In this document: piece after piece, positions 42,496 through 50,488 of the stretch | Numbering within the stretch: the stretch's first letter is position 1 | How the letters are laid out: each line of letters opens with the position of its first letter | Assembly (NCBI GenBank): GCA_041603535.1 | Contig: JBFIEE010000021.1 | Span: 1 to 50,488, forward strand | Direction: 5' to 3' | Source: HB2-32-21 sp041603535 | GTDB taxonomy: Bacteria > Pseudomonadota > Gammaproteobacteria > Pseudomonadales > Porticoccaceae | DNA length: 50,488 nt | The notes under the pieces: model-generated | Database searches by the model: none | Told to the model about the DNA's origin: nothing | The model's input: the letters and a program-made list of their open reading frames with translations, nothing else | Made by a program: the position numbers and the translations under genes

Positions 42496-43602
42496 ATGAA
42501 GTTTAGTGTATCTAGGGAAAACCTCCTGAAGCAATTGCAGCTTGTAGTTGGCGTTGTTGAGCGGCGTCAAACACTGCCCATCCTGTCAAATGTGCTGATT
42601 CAGCTTGAAGGTAAGCGGCTTGCTATAACAGGCACAGACTTAGAGGTGGAAATTATCAGTCATAGTGATCTTGATGTCGCAGAAAGTCATGACGCTGGTG
42701 AGGTGACTGCCCCTGCACGGAAGTTGCTGGATATTTGCCGTTCTCTTCCGGAGCAAGCGACGGTGAACGTCAGTAGTGAAGGTAATCGCATGGTGATTAC
42801 AAGTGGGCGCAGCAAATTTGCACTGTCAACTCTGCCAGCCAACGAGTTCCCGGGCGTTGAGCAGGGCCCGGGCGCACTGGTCTTTAACTGTCCCGCTCAG
42901 GAGCTCAAGCGCTTGATCGATAGCACAGCCTTCGCGATGGCTCACCAGGATGTCCGCTACTATCTTAACGGAATGTTGTGGGAGGCAACGGAAGGGCAGT
43001 TGCGAGCTGTCGCCACCGATGGTCATCGCCTGGCAATGACCACGCTGAGCTTACCCCTCAACAGTGGAGAAAAAGTCCAATCCATACTACCTCGCAAAGG
43101 GGTTGTGGAGTTGTCGCGCTTGCTGGCGGAAGAAGGAGATGTACAGGTAGCGATCGGCGATAATCAGGTGCGGGTAAAAGGACATGACTTCCATTTTACT
43201 TCCAAGCTGGTAGATGGCGCGTATCCTGATTATGATCGCGTGCTACCAAAAGGGGGCACACGAATCGTAACTGGTGACCGCGACGCATTGCGGCAGGCGT
43301 TCAACCGAACGGCAATTTTATCCAATGAAAAATACCGGGGTGTTCGGTTGGGGTTGTCGGAGAATCAATTGAAGATGCTCGCGAATAACCCAGAGCAGGA
43401 AGAAGCGGAAGAGGAAATAGAGGTAAGTTACAGCGGCGATGAGCTGGAAATCGGTTTTAACGTCAATTACATTCAGGATGTACTGAATACCTTAAAGGGC
43501 GACAAAGTGTCTTTTACCCTGTCAGACGCCAACAGCAGTGCTCTGCTTGGCGATGCTACCGACAAAGATTCTGTCTACGTCATTATGCCAATGCGGCTAT
43601 AA
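42496..43602 (+). CDS. dnaN: DNA polymerase III beta subunit (sliding clamp)
   Basis: A 368-residue clamp of three similar domains. It begins M-K-F-S-V-S-R-E-N-L-L-K-Q-L-Q-L-V-V-G-V-V-E-R-R-Q-T-L-P-I-L-S-N and ends V-Y-V-I-M-P-M-R-L, the canonical C-terminus that forms part of the peptide-binding pocket. The dimer encircles DNA and tethers polymerase III and other partners. It lies 49 bp after dnaA in the dnaA-dnaN-recF-gyrB operon. Confidence 0.98.
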   Translation: MKFSVSRENLLKQLQLVVGVVERRQTLPILSNVLIQLEGKRLAITGTDLEVEIISHSDLDVAESHDAGEVTAPARKLLDICRSLPEQATVNVSSEGNRMVITSGRSKFALSTLPANEFPGVEQGPGALVFNCPAQELKRLIDSTAFAMAHQDVRYYLNGMLWEATEGQLRAVATDGHRLAMTTLSLPLNSGEKVQSILPRKGVVELSRLLAEEGDVQVAIGDNQVRVKGHDFHFTSKLVDGAYPDYDRVLPKGGTRIVTGDRDALRQAFNRTAILSNEKYRGVRLGLSENQLKMLANNPEQEEAEEEIEVSYSGDELEIGFNVNYIQDVLNTLKGDKVSFTLSDANSSALLGDATDKDSVYVIMPMRL

Positions 43603-43658
43603 GCCGAATCCGGATTATCGATTCGCGCTTTATAAGTGCGGCCGCCGCGCTTCAACAG

Positions 43659-44777
43659 ATGTTCCTTAAAAAGTTGGACATACAAGGTGTACGGAATATT
43701 CGTCATGCCGTGTTGTCCCCTGCGCCAGGCATTAACCTTATCTGCGGAGACAACGGCAGCGGGAAAACCAGCCTGTTGGAGGCTATTTACCTGCTTAGCC
43801 GGGGCCGATCCTTTAGAACGCGAAACCTAAAAGCCATTATCAATACCGCCGCGGAACAGTGCACGGTGTTTTGTTTGCTGGCTGATCGTGATGCTCCAGA
43901 TCAAAAAGAGACCCCGCTGGGGGTGACGCGGGACGCTCAAGGGGGGTTTCAGTTCAAAATATCTGGTCGACATATTCGTACCGCATCCGAGCTCGCGGAA
44001 ACCTTGCCGGTGTTGATGATGAACAGTGACAGCATCGGCCTGATTGAGGGTGGGCCTGGGAGCCGTCGGAAGTTTCTTGATTGGGGTGTGTTCCACGTGG
44101 AACACGGTTTCCGAGAAGCCTGGCGCAACTTTCAGCGTTGCCATAAACAACGGAATTATTTGCTCCGCCGTGGTAACATATCGCTGCCCCAGCTCCCTGT
44201 TTGGGACAGGGAGTTTGCGCTTTTGTCTGAGCAAGTAGCGGATTATCGCCAGCGGCATTTCGAACGGCTGGAACCAGCTTCCTGTCGCGTTCTCGCGGCG
44301 CTATCGGGGGTGGAGAGCCTTGATTTGCGACTGTTCCGGGGCTGGAGTCCGAACACCACCATGCTAGAGGCGCTGGAGCGGGATCGCGCACGGGATCTGC
44401 AGGCAGGGTTGACGCACAGCGGTGCGCACAGGGCGGACCTAAAGCTGCGGTGTGATGGTCGACCGGCTGCCGAAGTGTTGTCGCGAGGGCAGGCGAAGCT
44501 CGTGGTTTTGGCGTTGTTAATCGCGCAGGGTCAGATACTCGGTAGTGTTGCAGAGCGGACGGGTGTGTATCTGCTCGATGATCTCGCCGCGGAGCTGGAT
44601 TACAAACACCTGGCAGGCGGCATGGATTTGCTAGCGGATATGGGCGCGCAGGTCTTTATTACAGGAACTAGTAAAAAAACCCTACAGGCAGTTTTACCTA
44701 AATCGTCGGTTGGGCAGACAGCCCTGTTCCACGTGGAACAGGGCGCGGTCAAGCAGGAAAACTCGGAGTTGGCTTAG
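43659..44777 (+). CDS. recF: DNA replication and repair protein RecF
   Basis: A 372-residue SMC-like ATPase. Walker A is G-D-N-G-S-G-K-T-S at residues 30-38, the signature motif is L-S-R-G-Q-A-K-L-V, and Walker B is V-Y-L-L-D-D-L-A-A-E-L-D. RecF loads RecA at gaps with RecO and RecR. Two perfect parS sites lie inside the gene, at codons 144-149 (V-F-H-V-E-H) and 356-361 (L-F-H-V-E-Q). Both positions fall in conserved RecF motifs, so the DNA sites are written within constrained protein sequence. The gene ends 10 bp before the gyrB start. Confidence 0.96.
   Translation: MFLKKLDIQGVRNIRHAVLSPAPGINLICGDNGSGKTSLLEAIYLLSRGRSFRTRNLKAIINTAAEQCTVFCLLADRDAPDQKETPLGVTRDAQGGFQFKISGRHIRTASELAETLPVLMMNSDSIGLIEGGPGSRRKFLDWGVFHVEHGFREAWRNFQRCHKQRNYLLRRGNISLPQLPVWDREFALLSEQVADYRQRHFERLEPASCRVLAALSGVESLDLRLFRGWSPNTTMLEALERDRARDLQAGLTHSGAHRADLKLRCDGRPAAEVLSRGQAKLVVLALLIAQGQILGSVAERTGVYLLDDLAAELDYKHLAGGMDLLADMGAQVFITGTSKKTLQAVLPKSSVGQTALFHVEQGAVKQENSELA
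44089..44104. other. parS: parS site 1 (ParB-binding), inside recF
   Basis: TGTTCCACGTGGAACA is a perfect 16-bp palindrome identical to the parS form used by Pseudomonas chromosomes, and one more base pair extends it on each side. The parA-parB genes of the window encode the matching system, about 11 kb to the left. Confidence 0.92.
44725..44740. other. parS: parS site 2 (ParB-binding), near the 3' end of recF
   Basis: The same 16-bp palindrome recurs here, and symmetry extends four further base pairs on each side (44721-44744), making 24 bp in all. Its centre lies 636 bp from that of site 1. It falls in the last 20 codons of recF, just before gyrB. Confidence 0.92.
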
Positions 44778-44787
44778 GAAGCAAAGT

Positions 44788-47202
44788 ATGAGCGGTGTAG
44801 ATAATTACGATTCCTCCAATATTAAGGTACTAAAGGGCCTGGATGCCGTACGTAAGCGTCCCGGTATGTACATCGGGGACACGGATGACGGTACCGGCTT
44901 GCACCATATGGTTTTTGAGCTCGTAGATAACTCGATTGACGAGGCGTTGGCAGGTCATTGTGGTGAAATCAGGGTCATCATTCACCCGGATGAGTCAGTG
45001 TCGGTGTCAGATAATGGCCGGGGTATTCCAACGGATGTTCACGAAGAGGGTGTGTCTGCTGCTGAAGTGATTATGACTGTGCTTCATGCGGGCGGGAAAT
45101 TCGATGACAACAGTTACAAAGTGTCAGGCGGATTGCATGGAGTAGGTGTTTCCGTCGTTAATGCACTGTCTGAGCGACTGCTTTTGACAGTGCGACGTGA
45201 TGGCAACGTACACGAACAAACCTATAGTCACGGTGTCCCACAGGCGCCCCTGGCGGTTGTGGGTACAACGAGCAATACAGGAACGAAAGTACATTTCTGG
45301 CCCTCTGCAGGCACTTTTACAGATATCAATTTTCACTACGACATCCTGGCTAAGCGTTTAAGAGAGCTATCTTTTCTCAACTCGGGCGTGAAAATAGTCT
45401 TGCTGGATGAGCGCACTGGCAAGCAGGACACCTATGAATACGAGGGTGGCCTCAAGGCTTTTGTTGAATACCTTAATGTTAATAAAAGTCCAATAAATTC
45501 AGTAATTTACTTTAGTGCGGAGCACGAGGACGGCGTTGTTGTGGAGGCCGCGTTGCAGTGGAATGATGGCTTTCAGGAAAATATTTATTGTTACACGAAC
45601 AATATACCTCAGCGGGACGGGGGCGCGCATCTGGCTGGCTTTCGTGCGGCACTGACGCGGACGTTAAATACCTATATAGAAAAGGAGGGTATTGCTAGCA
45701 AAGCGAAAATCGCAACCACCGGGGACGATGCGCGGGAGGGCTTGACGGCCATAATATCGGTCAAAGTGCCGGACCCAAAATTTTCATCGCAGACGAAAGA
45801 TAAGTTGGTGAGCTCTGAAGTCAAGACTGCAGTTGAGCAGGAGGTGGGTAAGCGCCTGGGAGACCACCTGCTCGAAAATCCGCAGGAGGCTAAAAGTATT
45901 GTCGGCAAAATGATTGATGCGGCAAGAGCTCGCGAAGCGGCACGCAAAGCCAGGGAAATGACCCGGCGCAAAGGTGCTTTGGATATTGCTGGGTTGCCCG
46001 GCAAGCTGGCGGACTGTCAGGAAAAAGACCCCGCTTTGTCTGAGTTGTACCTGGTGGAGGGTGATTCCGCTGGTGGTTCAGCAAAACAGGGTCGTGATCG
46101 TCGGGCGCAGGCGATTTTGCCCTTGAAAGGGAAGATACTAAACGTTGAAAAAGCGCGCTTTGATAAAATGCTATCAAGTATCGAGGTGGGAACGCTCATT
46201 ACAGCGCTTGGTTGTGGTATTGGTGCCCAGGAGTTTAACGTCGACAAGCTGCGCTACCACACGATTGTCATCATGACAGACGCCGATGTCGACGGCTCCC
46301 ATATTAGAACCCTGTTGCTGACGTTCTTCTTCCGACAAATGCGGGAGTTGGTTGATCGTGGCCACATTTTTATCGCGCAACCACCACTCTACAAAATAAG
46401 TAAAGGCAAGCAGGAGCAGTATCTAAAAGACGATCAGGCTTTAACCGCATTCCTCACCCAGTCGGCCCTTGACGGGACGAGCCTACATGTCAACGCGGAA
46501 GCGCCAGGTATTGGTGGTGAGGCCCTGGAGGCGCTGGTTGTCCAGTACCGGCAGGTGGTGGCAATGATTGCCCGAATGTCCCGCTCCTACCCCAGTGAGG
46601 CACTGACGTACATGCTTTCTGCGCCCGGTTTGACTGCGGATCAGCTAAAAAATCGGTCAGTAATAGAGGCGTGGTGTGCCGCGTTTAGCGTGGGGGTAAG
46701 CGCTGAAAAAGGCAATGCTAGCCAGTATCAGGTGAAGGTTGTACAGGACGATGAACGGGGTAGTTACTTACCGGAAATCCATCGGGTCGTGCATGGCGTT
46801 CCTTCGGTTTTCCGTTTTAGCCACGACTTTTTTGTATCGGGTGAATACGCGGCTATTTGTGCACTCAGGGAGAAGCTAGTGGATCTGCTGGAGCCAGGGG
46901 CCTATGTGAAGCGCGGCGATAAAGTCAAAATGATAGATAGCTTTCAAGTCGCTATCGACTGGTTGATGAGTGAAGCGCGTAAAGGCTACTACATCCAACG
47001 CTATAAAGGGCTTGGCGAAATGAATCCGGAGCAGCTCTGGGATACTACAATGAATCCGGAAACCCGTCGTATGCTCAAGGTAACCGTCGAAGATGCGATA
47101 GCAGCCGACCAGATGTTTAATACCTTGATGGGTGACAATGTTGAGCCGCGCAGGCAATTCATAGAGACGAATGCCCTGGCTGTTGTGAACCTGGATATTT
47201 AG
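44788..47202 (+). CDS. gyrB: DNA gyrase subunit B
   Basis: An 804-residue gyrase B. The GHKL ATPase domain has R-K-R-P-G-M-Y-I-G-D-T, E-L-V-D-N-S-I-D-E-A, D-N-G-R-G-I-P and G-G-L-H-G-V-G. The TOPRIM domain has L-V-E-G-D-S-A-G-G-S-A-K-Q-G-R-D and the D-A-D-V-D-G-S-H-I metal site. The C-terminus has Q-R-Y-K-G-L-G-E-M-N-P-E-Q-L-W. The full-length insertion typical of Gram-negative GyrB is present. I start at the ATG at 44788, which has AGGAAG upstream; the frame runs back into recF without homology. Confidence 0.98.
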   Translation: MSGVDNYDSSNIKVLKGLDAVRKRPGMYIGDTDDGTGLHHMVFELVDNSIDEALAGHCGEIRVIIHPDESVSVSDNGRGIPTDVHEEGVSAAEVIMTVLHAGGKFDDNSYKVSGGLHGVGVSVVNALSERLLLTVRRDGNVHEQTYSHGVPQAPLAVVGTTSNTGTKVHFWPSAGTFTDINFHYDILAKRLRELSFLNSGVKIVLLDERTGKQDTYEYEGGLKAFVEYLNVNKSPINSVIYFSAEHEDGVVVEAALQWNDGFQENIYCYTNNIPQRDGGAHLAGFRAALTRTLNTYIEKEGIASKAKIATTGDDAREGLTAIISVKVPDPKFSSQTKDKLVSSEVKTAVEQEVGKRLGDHLLENPQEAKSIVGKMIDAARAREAARKAREMTRRKGALDIAGLPGKLADCQEKDPALSELYLVEGDSAGGSAKQGRDRRAQAILPLKGKILNVEKARFDKMLSSIEVGTLITALGCGIGAQEFNVDKLRYHTIVIMTDADVDGSHIRTLLLTFFFRQMRELVDRGHIFIAQPPLYKISKGKQEQYLKDDQALTAFLTQSALDGTSLHVNAEAPGIGGEALEALVVQYRQVVAMIARMSRSYPSEALTYMLSAPGLTADQLKNRSVIEAWCAAFSVGVSAEKGNASQYQVKVVQDDERGSYLPEIHRVVHGVPSVFRFSHDFFVSGEYAAICALREKLVDLLEPGAYVKRGDKVKMIDSFQVAIDWLMSEARKGYYIQRYKGLGEMNPEQLWDTTMNPETRRMLKVTVEDAIAADQMFNTLMGDNVEPRRQFIETNALAVVNLDI

Positions 47203-47220
47203 AGTTAGTAAGTACTCACT

Positions 47221-47388
47221 TTACTCTTCGCCTCTTTTGTTCCATACATCGCCGTCAGTTTTTCTTCGTCCCGGATTCCGCCTGCGGTCATCTTTGTCAG
47301 GCTCGAAGCGGATCTCTTCGCGTCGATGGGTCTTTTTGCGGCGCTGTTCCTTGCGTTTTTCGGGCCCGCGATGGAGATCATCTGTCAT
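47221..47388 (-). CDS. Small, highly charged basic protein (55 residues)
   Basis: A 55-residue reading frame from an ATG with a strong GGAGG ribosome-binding site 10 nt upstream. About half the residues are Arg, Lys, Glu or Asp, with clusters such as K-R-K-E-Q-R-R-K-K and D-D-R-R-R-N-P-G-R-R-K-T-D-G. There are no cysteines or hydrophobic segments, and one tryptophan lies near the end. It is probably disordered and could bind nucleic acid. The stop lies 18 bp past the convergent gyrB stop, and its start is 72 bp after the acyltransferase stop on the same strand, so it may be the last gene of the glyS-gmhB-plsC-like unit. I do not recognise a family. Confidence 0.65.
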   Translation of the reverse strand: MTDDLHRGPEKRKEQRRKKTHRREEIRFEPDKDDRRRNPGRRKTDGDVWNKRGEE

Positions 47389-47460
47389 TGGTCTTTTTCC
47401 TCCGAAGGTGTCAGTCTAGCAGAGATTGTGGTTTATAGAGATTGTGGTTTGTCCAGGAGT

Positions 47461-48198
47461 CTAATCAGGCAACGCTGTGACCGTAGACTCAATCCACGCT
47501 TGAACCTGTTCCGTTAATTGTTTGCTGTCCATCTGTTCAGTGAACAGGGGCTTACCGATCACCACGTGAATAGTACCTGGACGCTTACTAAATTTGTGGG
47601 CGGGCCAAAAGGCGCCAGCGTTGTGGGCGATGGGTAGTAGCGGTACATGCGCTGCAATTGCCAGCGCTGCGCCACTGCGCCCATACCGCCCTATGTCGCC
47701 ATACTGGGTGCGGGTGCCTTCCGGGTAAAGCAGTATGTTGTTGCCTTCCGCGAGTCGCTTTTTACCCTGTTCTAACACGTCCCGCAGTGCTTTCCTTGGG
47801 TTTGATCTATCGATGGCGATGGGTCTGGTCATGGTCAGACCCCAGCCGAAAAACGGTATTTTTAAAAGCTCTTTTTTTAGGACCGTACTGACCGGGCGCA
47901 GAGATCTTTGCAAAAAATAGGTTTCCCAGCTCGACTGATGCTTACTCACCGCGACAAAGGGTTGATCGGGAATGTTTTCCAGGCCGGTAACATCGAACCT
48001 GATGCCACAGGTGATACGAAGCCAGAGAACGACCAGAGCATTAGCGGTGGTGAGCAAATCCTGTCTGAGTTTATAGGGCAGCAGTAGGCCGACCGTAAAA
48101 CCTAATATCGGAAAGACGCCAACGATGGGGATATAACCGCAATAAAAAATTAATGAGCGCAGTGCCAGAACAGGCTTCAAGTTAAGTCCCTTTTTCAA
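47461..48198 (-). CDS. 1-acyl-sn-glycerol-3-phosphate acyltransferase family protein (PlsC-like)
   Basis: A 245-residue lysophospholipid acyltransferase. Two hydrophobic segments lie near residues 12-43 and 52-64. Motif I reads S-K-H-Q-S-S-W-E, so the usual HX4D is HX4E here (His87, Glu92), a variant I recall from related proteobacterial proteins. Motif III is L-Y-P-E-G-T-R-T. It should acylate lysophosphatidic acid or a related lysolipid at the inner membrane. The start overlaps the gmhB stop by 17 bp, so the two are coupled. Confidence 0.9.
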   Translation of the reverse strand: MKKGLNLKPVLALRSLIFYCGYIPIVGVFPILGFTVGLLLPYKLRQDLLTTANALVVLWLRITCGIRFDVTGLENIPDQPFVAVSKHQSSWETYFLQRSLRPVSTVLKKELLKIPFFGWGLTMTRPIAIDRSNPRKALRDVLEQGKKRLAEGNNILLYPEGTRTQYGDIGRYGRSGAALAIAAHVPLLPIAHNAGAFWPAHKFSKRPGTIHVVIGKPLFTEQMDSKQLTEQVQAWIESTVTALPD

Positions 48199-48742
48199 GT
48201 AAGAGGTGATCGGTTACTGCGGCTAAATCGTCAAAAACCAACGTGTTTCTAAGATGGGGGTCGTCCTGTTCGTGAAGCAAAGGCTCGGTCGTACGACCTT
48301 TACCGGTGCGCACCAGTATCGGCATACAGTGGAGCAACAGGCCTGCTTGCAGGTCGCGTAGGCTGTCGCCAACAACAGGGACCCCTGCAAGGTCTGCGTT
48401 GAACTCCCTGGCGATGGCTTCAAACAAGCCCGGCGCCGGCTTCCGGCACCTACAGTGTTCTTCCGGAAGATGGGGGCAGTAAAAAATAGCGCTGATACAA
48501 CCGCCAGCCTGCTCAGCGAGGCGACACATTCTATGATGGATGCTCTCCAGCTCGTCGAGACCAAACAAGCCCCGCGACAGCCCAGACTGATTGGTCGCTA
48601 CGACAACGCTGTACCCTGCGTCGCCAAGTTTGGCGATGGCTTCTATACTGCCGGGAATAGGCCGCCATTCTTCGACCGATTTAATATACTGGTCAGAGTC
48701 CTCATTTATAACGCCGTCCCGGTCGAGAATAATCAATTTCAT
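48182..48742 (-). CDS. gmhB: D-glycero-beta-D-manno-heptose-1,7-bisphosphate 7-phosphatase
   Basis: A 186-residue HAD-superfamily phosphatase. The nucleophile and acid are Asp7 and Asp9 in I-L-D-R-D-G-V-I-N. The GmhB-type zinc site is visible as C-P-H-L-P-E-E-H-C-R-C (Cys89, His91, Cys97, Cys99). G-D-S-L-R-D-L-Q-A-G supplies the last metal ligand. It makes ADP-heptose precursors for lipopolysaccharide core. It lies 8 bp after glyS, a conserved neighbourhood in gammaproteobacteria. Confidence 0.95.
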   Translation of the reverse strand: MKLIILDRDGVINEDSDQYIKSVEEWRPIPGSIEAIAKLGDAGYSVVVATNQSGLSRGLFGLDELESIHHRMCRLAEQAGGCISAIFYCPHLPEEHCRCRKPAPGLFEAIAREFNADLAGVPVVGDSLRDLQAGLLLHCMPILVRTGKGRTTEPLLHEQDDPHLRNTLVFDDLAAVTDHLLLEKGT

Positions 48743-48750
48743 GATCAGGG

Positions 48751-50488
48751 TTATTTGGTTGGTGCCATCACGGCAATGTCAGCGACCTCTAAAAACAGAT
48801 CGCGCAACTTTTTGAGCAGAGCAAGGCGATTGTTGCGCACGGCTTCGTCATCGACCATCACCATCACGTTATCGAAAAAGGCGTCGACAGGTCCGCGCAA
48901 AACGGCCAGCCCGTTTAGTACCTCTGCGTACTGCTGACGGTCCATAAGACCCCGGGTTTGTTCGCCGAGGTCTGCCAGCAAACGGGCGAGATTAACCTCT
49001 TCGGGAAGGGACAGCAGGTGTTCTGCGATACCGGCGTTAGCGACTGAGGTCCCCTGCTTATCGAGGATATTAGCGACCCGCTTGTTGGCGCTGGCCAGAG
49101 CCAGGGCTTCGGGTAGATGCGAAAACTGGTTCACGGCGTAAATGCGTTGTGTGATATCCAGCGGGTTGGAAAGCTGCTTGGACATCACCGCCTGAACGGC
49201 CGCTGTCGAGACACCTTCTTCCTCAAACATGGATTTAAAGCGATCTATAACGTAAGTGAATACTTGCTTTTCAGTCGACTCTGAAACAACAACCTTGTTG
49301 TATAGCTGCGCTGCGTGGCGCACCACGGCGCGTAGATCCAGATCGATACGGTGCTCGATCAAAAGCCGCAATACAGCGAGACTGGCTCTGCGTAGGGCAA
49401 AGGGATCGCTGGAGCCCGTTGGCGCCTGACCGATTGCAAAAATGCCGACCAGGGTGTCGATGCGATCAGCAAGGGCGAGCGTTGCACCGACGGCGCTGGG
49501 AGCCACGCTGTCACCGCTAAAGCGCGGTAAGTATTGCTCTGACAGAGCGGCGGCAACGCAGGAGTCCAGCTTTTCCACCCTGGCGTAATGCTCACCCATA
49601 GTGCCCTGCAAATCAGGAAACTCCTGCACCATCTCGGTCAACAGATCTGACTTGCTCAGTTGCGCGGCCTGACGGCACAGCGCCGGGTTGGCGTTGGTAA
49701 AAGCCGCCAGGTATTCAGCGAGCCGGGCCACGCGCTCGGTTTTGTCGAAAAGGGAGCCAAGTTTTTCCTGGAAAATGACGTCGCGCAGGCGCTCGCGACG
49801 TTGCGTAAGCGATGTCTTCAGATCTGTTTCGTAGAAAAACGCGGCATCCGTGAGCCGCGGACGAATAACTTTCTCGTTGCCAGCAATAATTTGTGCTGCG
49901 TCGTTACTGTTCAGGTTAGCGACGGCAATGAAAACTGGTAATAGCTGCCCTGCTCCGTCAACAACATGAAAATACTTCTGGTGTTCCTTCATGGAGGATA
50001 CGAGCGCGGCTGCGGGCACGGCGAGGAAGCGCCTGTCGAAGTGTCCTGATAAGACCATGGGCCATTCAGTGAGGGCGGTTACCTCATCGAGTAATGCGTG
50101 ATCGATTACCGGCGATCCGCCAAGGCGCGTTGCCTCTTGCTTGATGCCGTCGTGAATTGTTTCGCGTCGCTCAACAAAGTCGGCAACGACATGTGCGTCG
50201 CGTAAGGTCTCCAGGTATTCCAGAGGGCTGTTAAGAACGACCGACGCTGGATGGTGAAAGCGATGGCCGCGACTACAGTTTCCCGTTTTGATACCCATGA
50301 CTGTTCCGGGAACCACGTCGCCACCAAATAACATCACAACCCAATGAACCGGTCGCACAAATTCAACCCGGCTAGCTCCCCACCGCATACGCTTGTCGAT
50401 GGGCAGCTCAGTCAGCGCCTGACCGACCAGAGCGGGCAGCAGATTTATTGTCGCCTGACCTGGTTCTACGCTGCGAAACACAAGTCGG
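48751..50488 (-). CDS. glyS: Glycyl-tRNA synthetase beta subunit (5' end outside the window)
   Basis: The C-terminal 578 or so residues of GlyS; the family is about 690 residues, so roughly 110 are missing beyond the right edge, where the frame is still open. Visible blocks include R-M-R-W-G-A-S-R-V-E-F-V-R-P-V-H-W-V, S-M-K-E-H-Q-K-Y-F, F-Q-E-K-L-G-S-L-F-D-K and S-D-L-L-T-E-M-V-x-E-F-P-x-L-Q-G. The C-terminal anticodon-binding region has D-A-F-F-D-N-V-M-V-M. With GlyQ it forms the alpha2beta2 enzyme that charges tRNA-Gly. glyQ should lie just outside the window. Confidence 0.96.
   Translation of the reverse strand, partial: RLVFRSVEPGQATINLLPALVGQALTELPIDKRMRWGASRVEFVRPVHWVVMLFGGDVVPGTVMGIKTGNCSRGHRFHHPASVVLNSPLEYLETLRDAHVVADFVERRETIHDGIKQEATRLGGSPVIDHALLDEVTALTEWPMVLSGHFDRRFLAVPAAALVSSMKEHQKYFHVVDGAGQLLPVFIAVANLNSNDAAQIIAGNEKVIRPRLTDAAFFYETDLKTSLTQRRERLRDVIFQEKLGSLFDKTERVARLAEYLAAFTNANPALCRQAAQLSKSDLLTEMVQEFPDLQGTMGEHYARVEKLDSCVAAALSEQYLPRFSGDSVAPSAVGATLALADRIDTLVGIFAIGQAPTGSSDPFALRRASLAVLRLLIEHRIDLDLRAVVRHAAQLYNKVVVSESTEKQVFTYVIDRFKSMFEEEGVSTAAVQAVMSKQLSNPLDITQRIYAVNQFSHLPEALALASANKRVANILDKQGTSVANAGIAEHLLSLPEEVNLARLLADLGEQTRGLMDRQQYAEVLNGLAVLRGPVDAFFDNVMVMVDDEAVRNNRLALLKKLRDLFLEVADIAVMAPTK

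Noticed and set aside
1..50488. tRNA, rRNA, CRISPR arrays, insertion sequences, prophage or defence genes
   Set aside because: I looked for cloverleaf-like segments, spaced repeats, transposase motifs and atypical gene cassettes on both strands and saw none; the window is core chromosome.

Overview
This window is an origin-proximal chromosomal segment of a gammaproteobacterium of moderate GC, probably from the Pseudomonadales/Cellvibrionales side of the class. Three things support this: a Pseudomonas-like cytochrome oxidase cluster (coxB-coxA-ctaG-coxC, DUF2909 on the other strand, SURF1, a small Sco-like protein, ctaA, ctaB, sco1), a FabY-type ketosynthase, and parS sites of the Pseudomonas form. 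It is almost all core housekeeping DNA. I see no mobile elements, CRISPR arrays, rRNA or tRNA genes.

Layout from left to right. 0-1.8 kb: three leftward accessory enzymes (VOC protein, DUF1330 protein, luciferase-like oxidoreductase). 1.9-10.7 kb: a complete caa3-type cytochrome c oxidase locus with heme A synthesis and copper-insertion factors, bounded by a clear terminator after coxC and an FNR/ANR-like palindrome upstream of coxB. 11-21 kb: mixed genes (a hypothetical protein, a YheV zinc ribbon, a gamma-carbonic anhydrase, FabY, a GlxA/AraC regulator, a VOC protein, a lone TRAP binding protein, UvrD, an RpiR/HexR-like regulator). 21-24.4 kb: glmS and glmU. 24.4-31.7 kb: the full F-type H+-ATP synthase operon atpIBEFHAGDC, with a consensus promoter and a terminator. 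31.7-36 kb: parB, parA, rsmG, mnmG. 36-36.5 kb: an AT-rich intergenic region with a perfect DnaA box, my preferred oriC. 36.5-40.5 kb: rpmH, rnpA, yidD, yidC, mnmE, rightward. 40.5-40.9 kb: a second intergenic region with DnaA boxes. 40.9-47.2 kb: dnaA, dnaN, recF, gyrB, rightward. 47.2-50.5 kb: a 55-residue basic protein, an acyltransferase, gmhB and the 3' part of glyS, all leftward.

How it works together: the right half is the replication and segregation control centre (DnaA, the clamp, RecF, gyrase, ParA/ParB and two perfect parS sites that lie inside recF). The left half supplies energy and envelope precursors: the terminal oxidase builds the proton gradient, ATP synthase uses it, and GlmS/GlmU make UDP-GlcNAc.

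The most notable features are the gene order at the origin, where the rpmH-mnmE block is inverted relative to the usual rpmH<-oriC->dnaA layout so that DnaA boxes lie at both of its ends, and the two parS sites placed on conserved RecF peptide motifs. I did not find a convincing undescribed multi-gene system. The less-characterised items are the 55-aa protein, the 220-aa hypothetical divergent from coxB, and the CX3C protein between SURF1 and CtaA.
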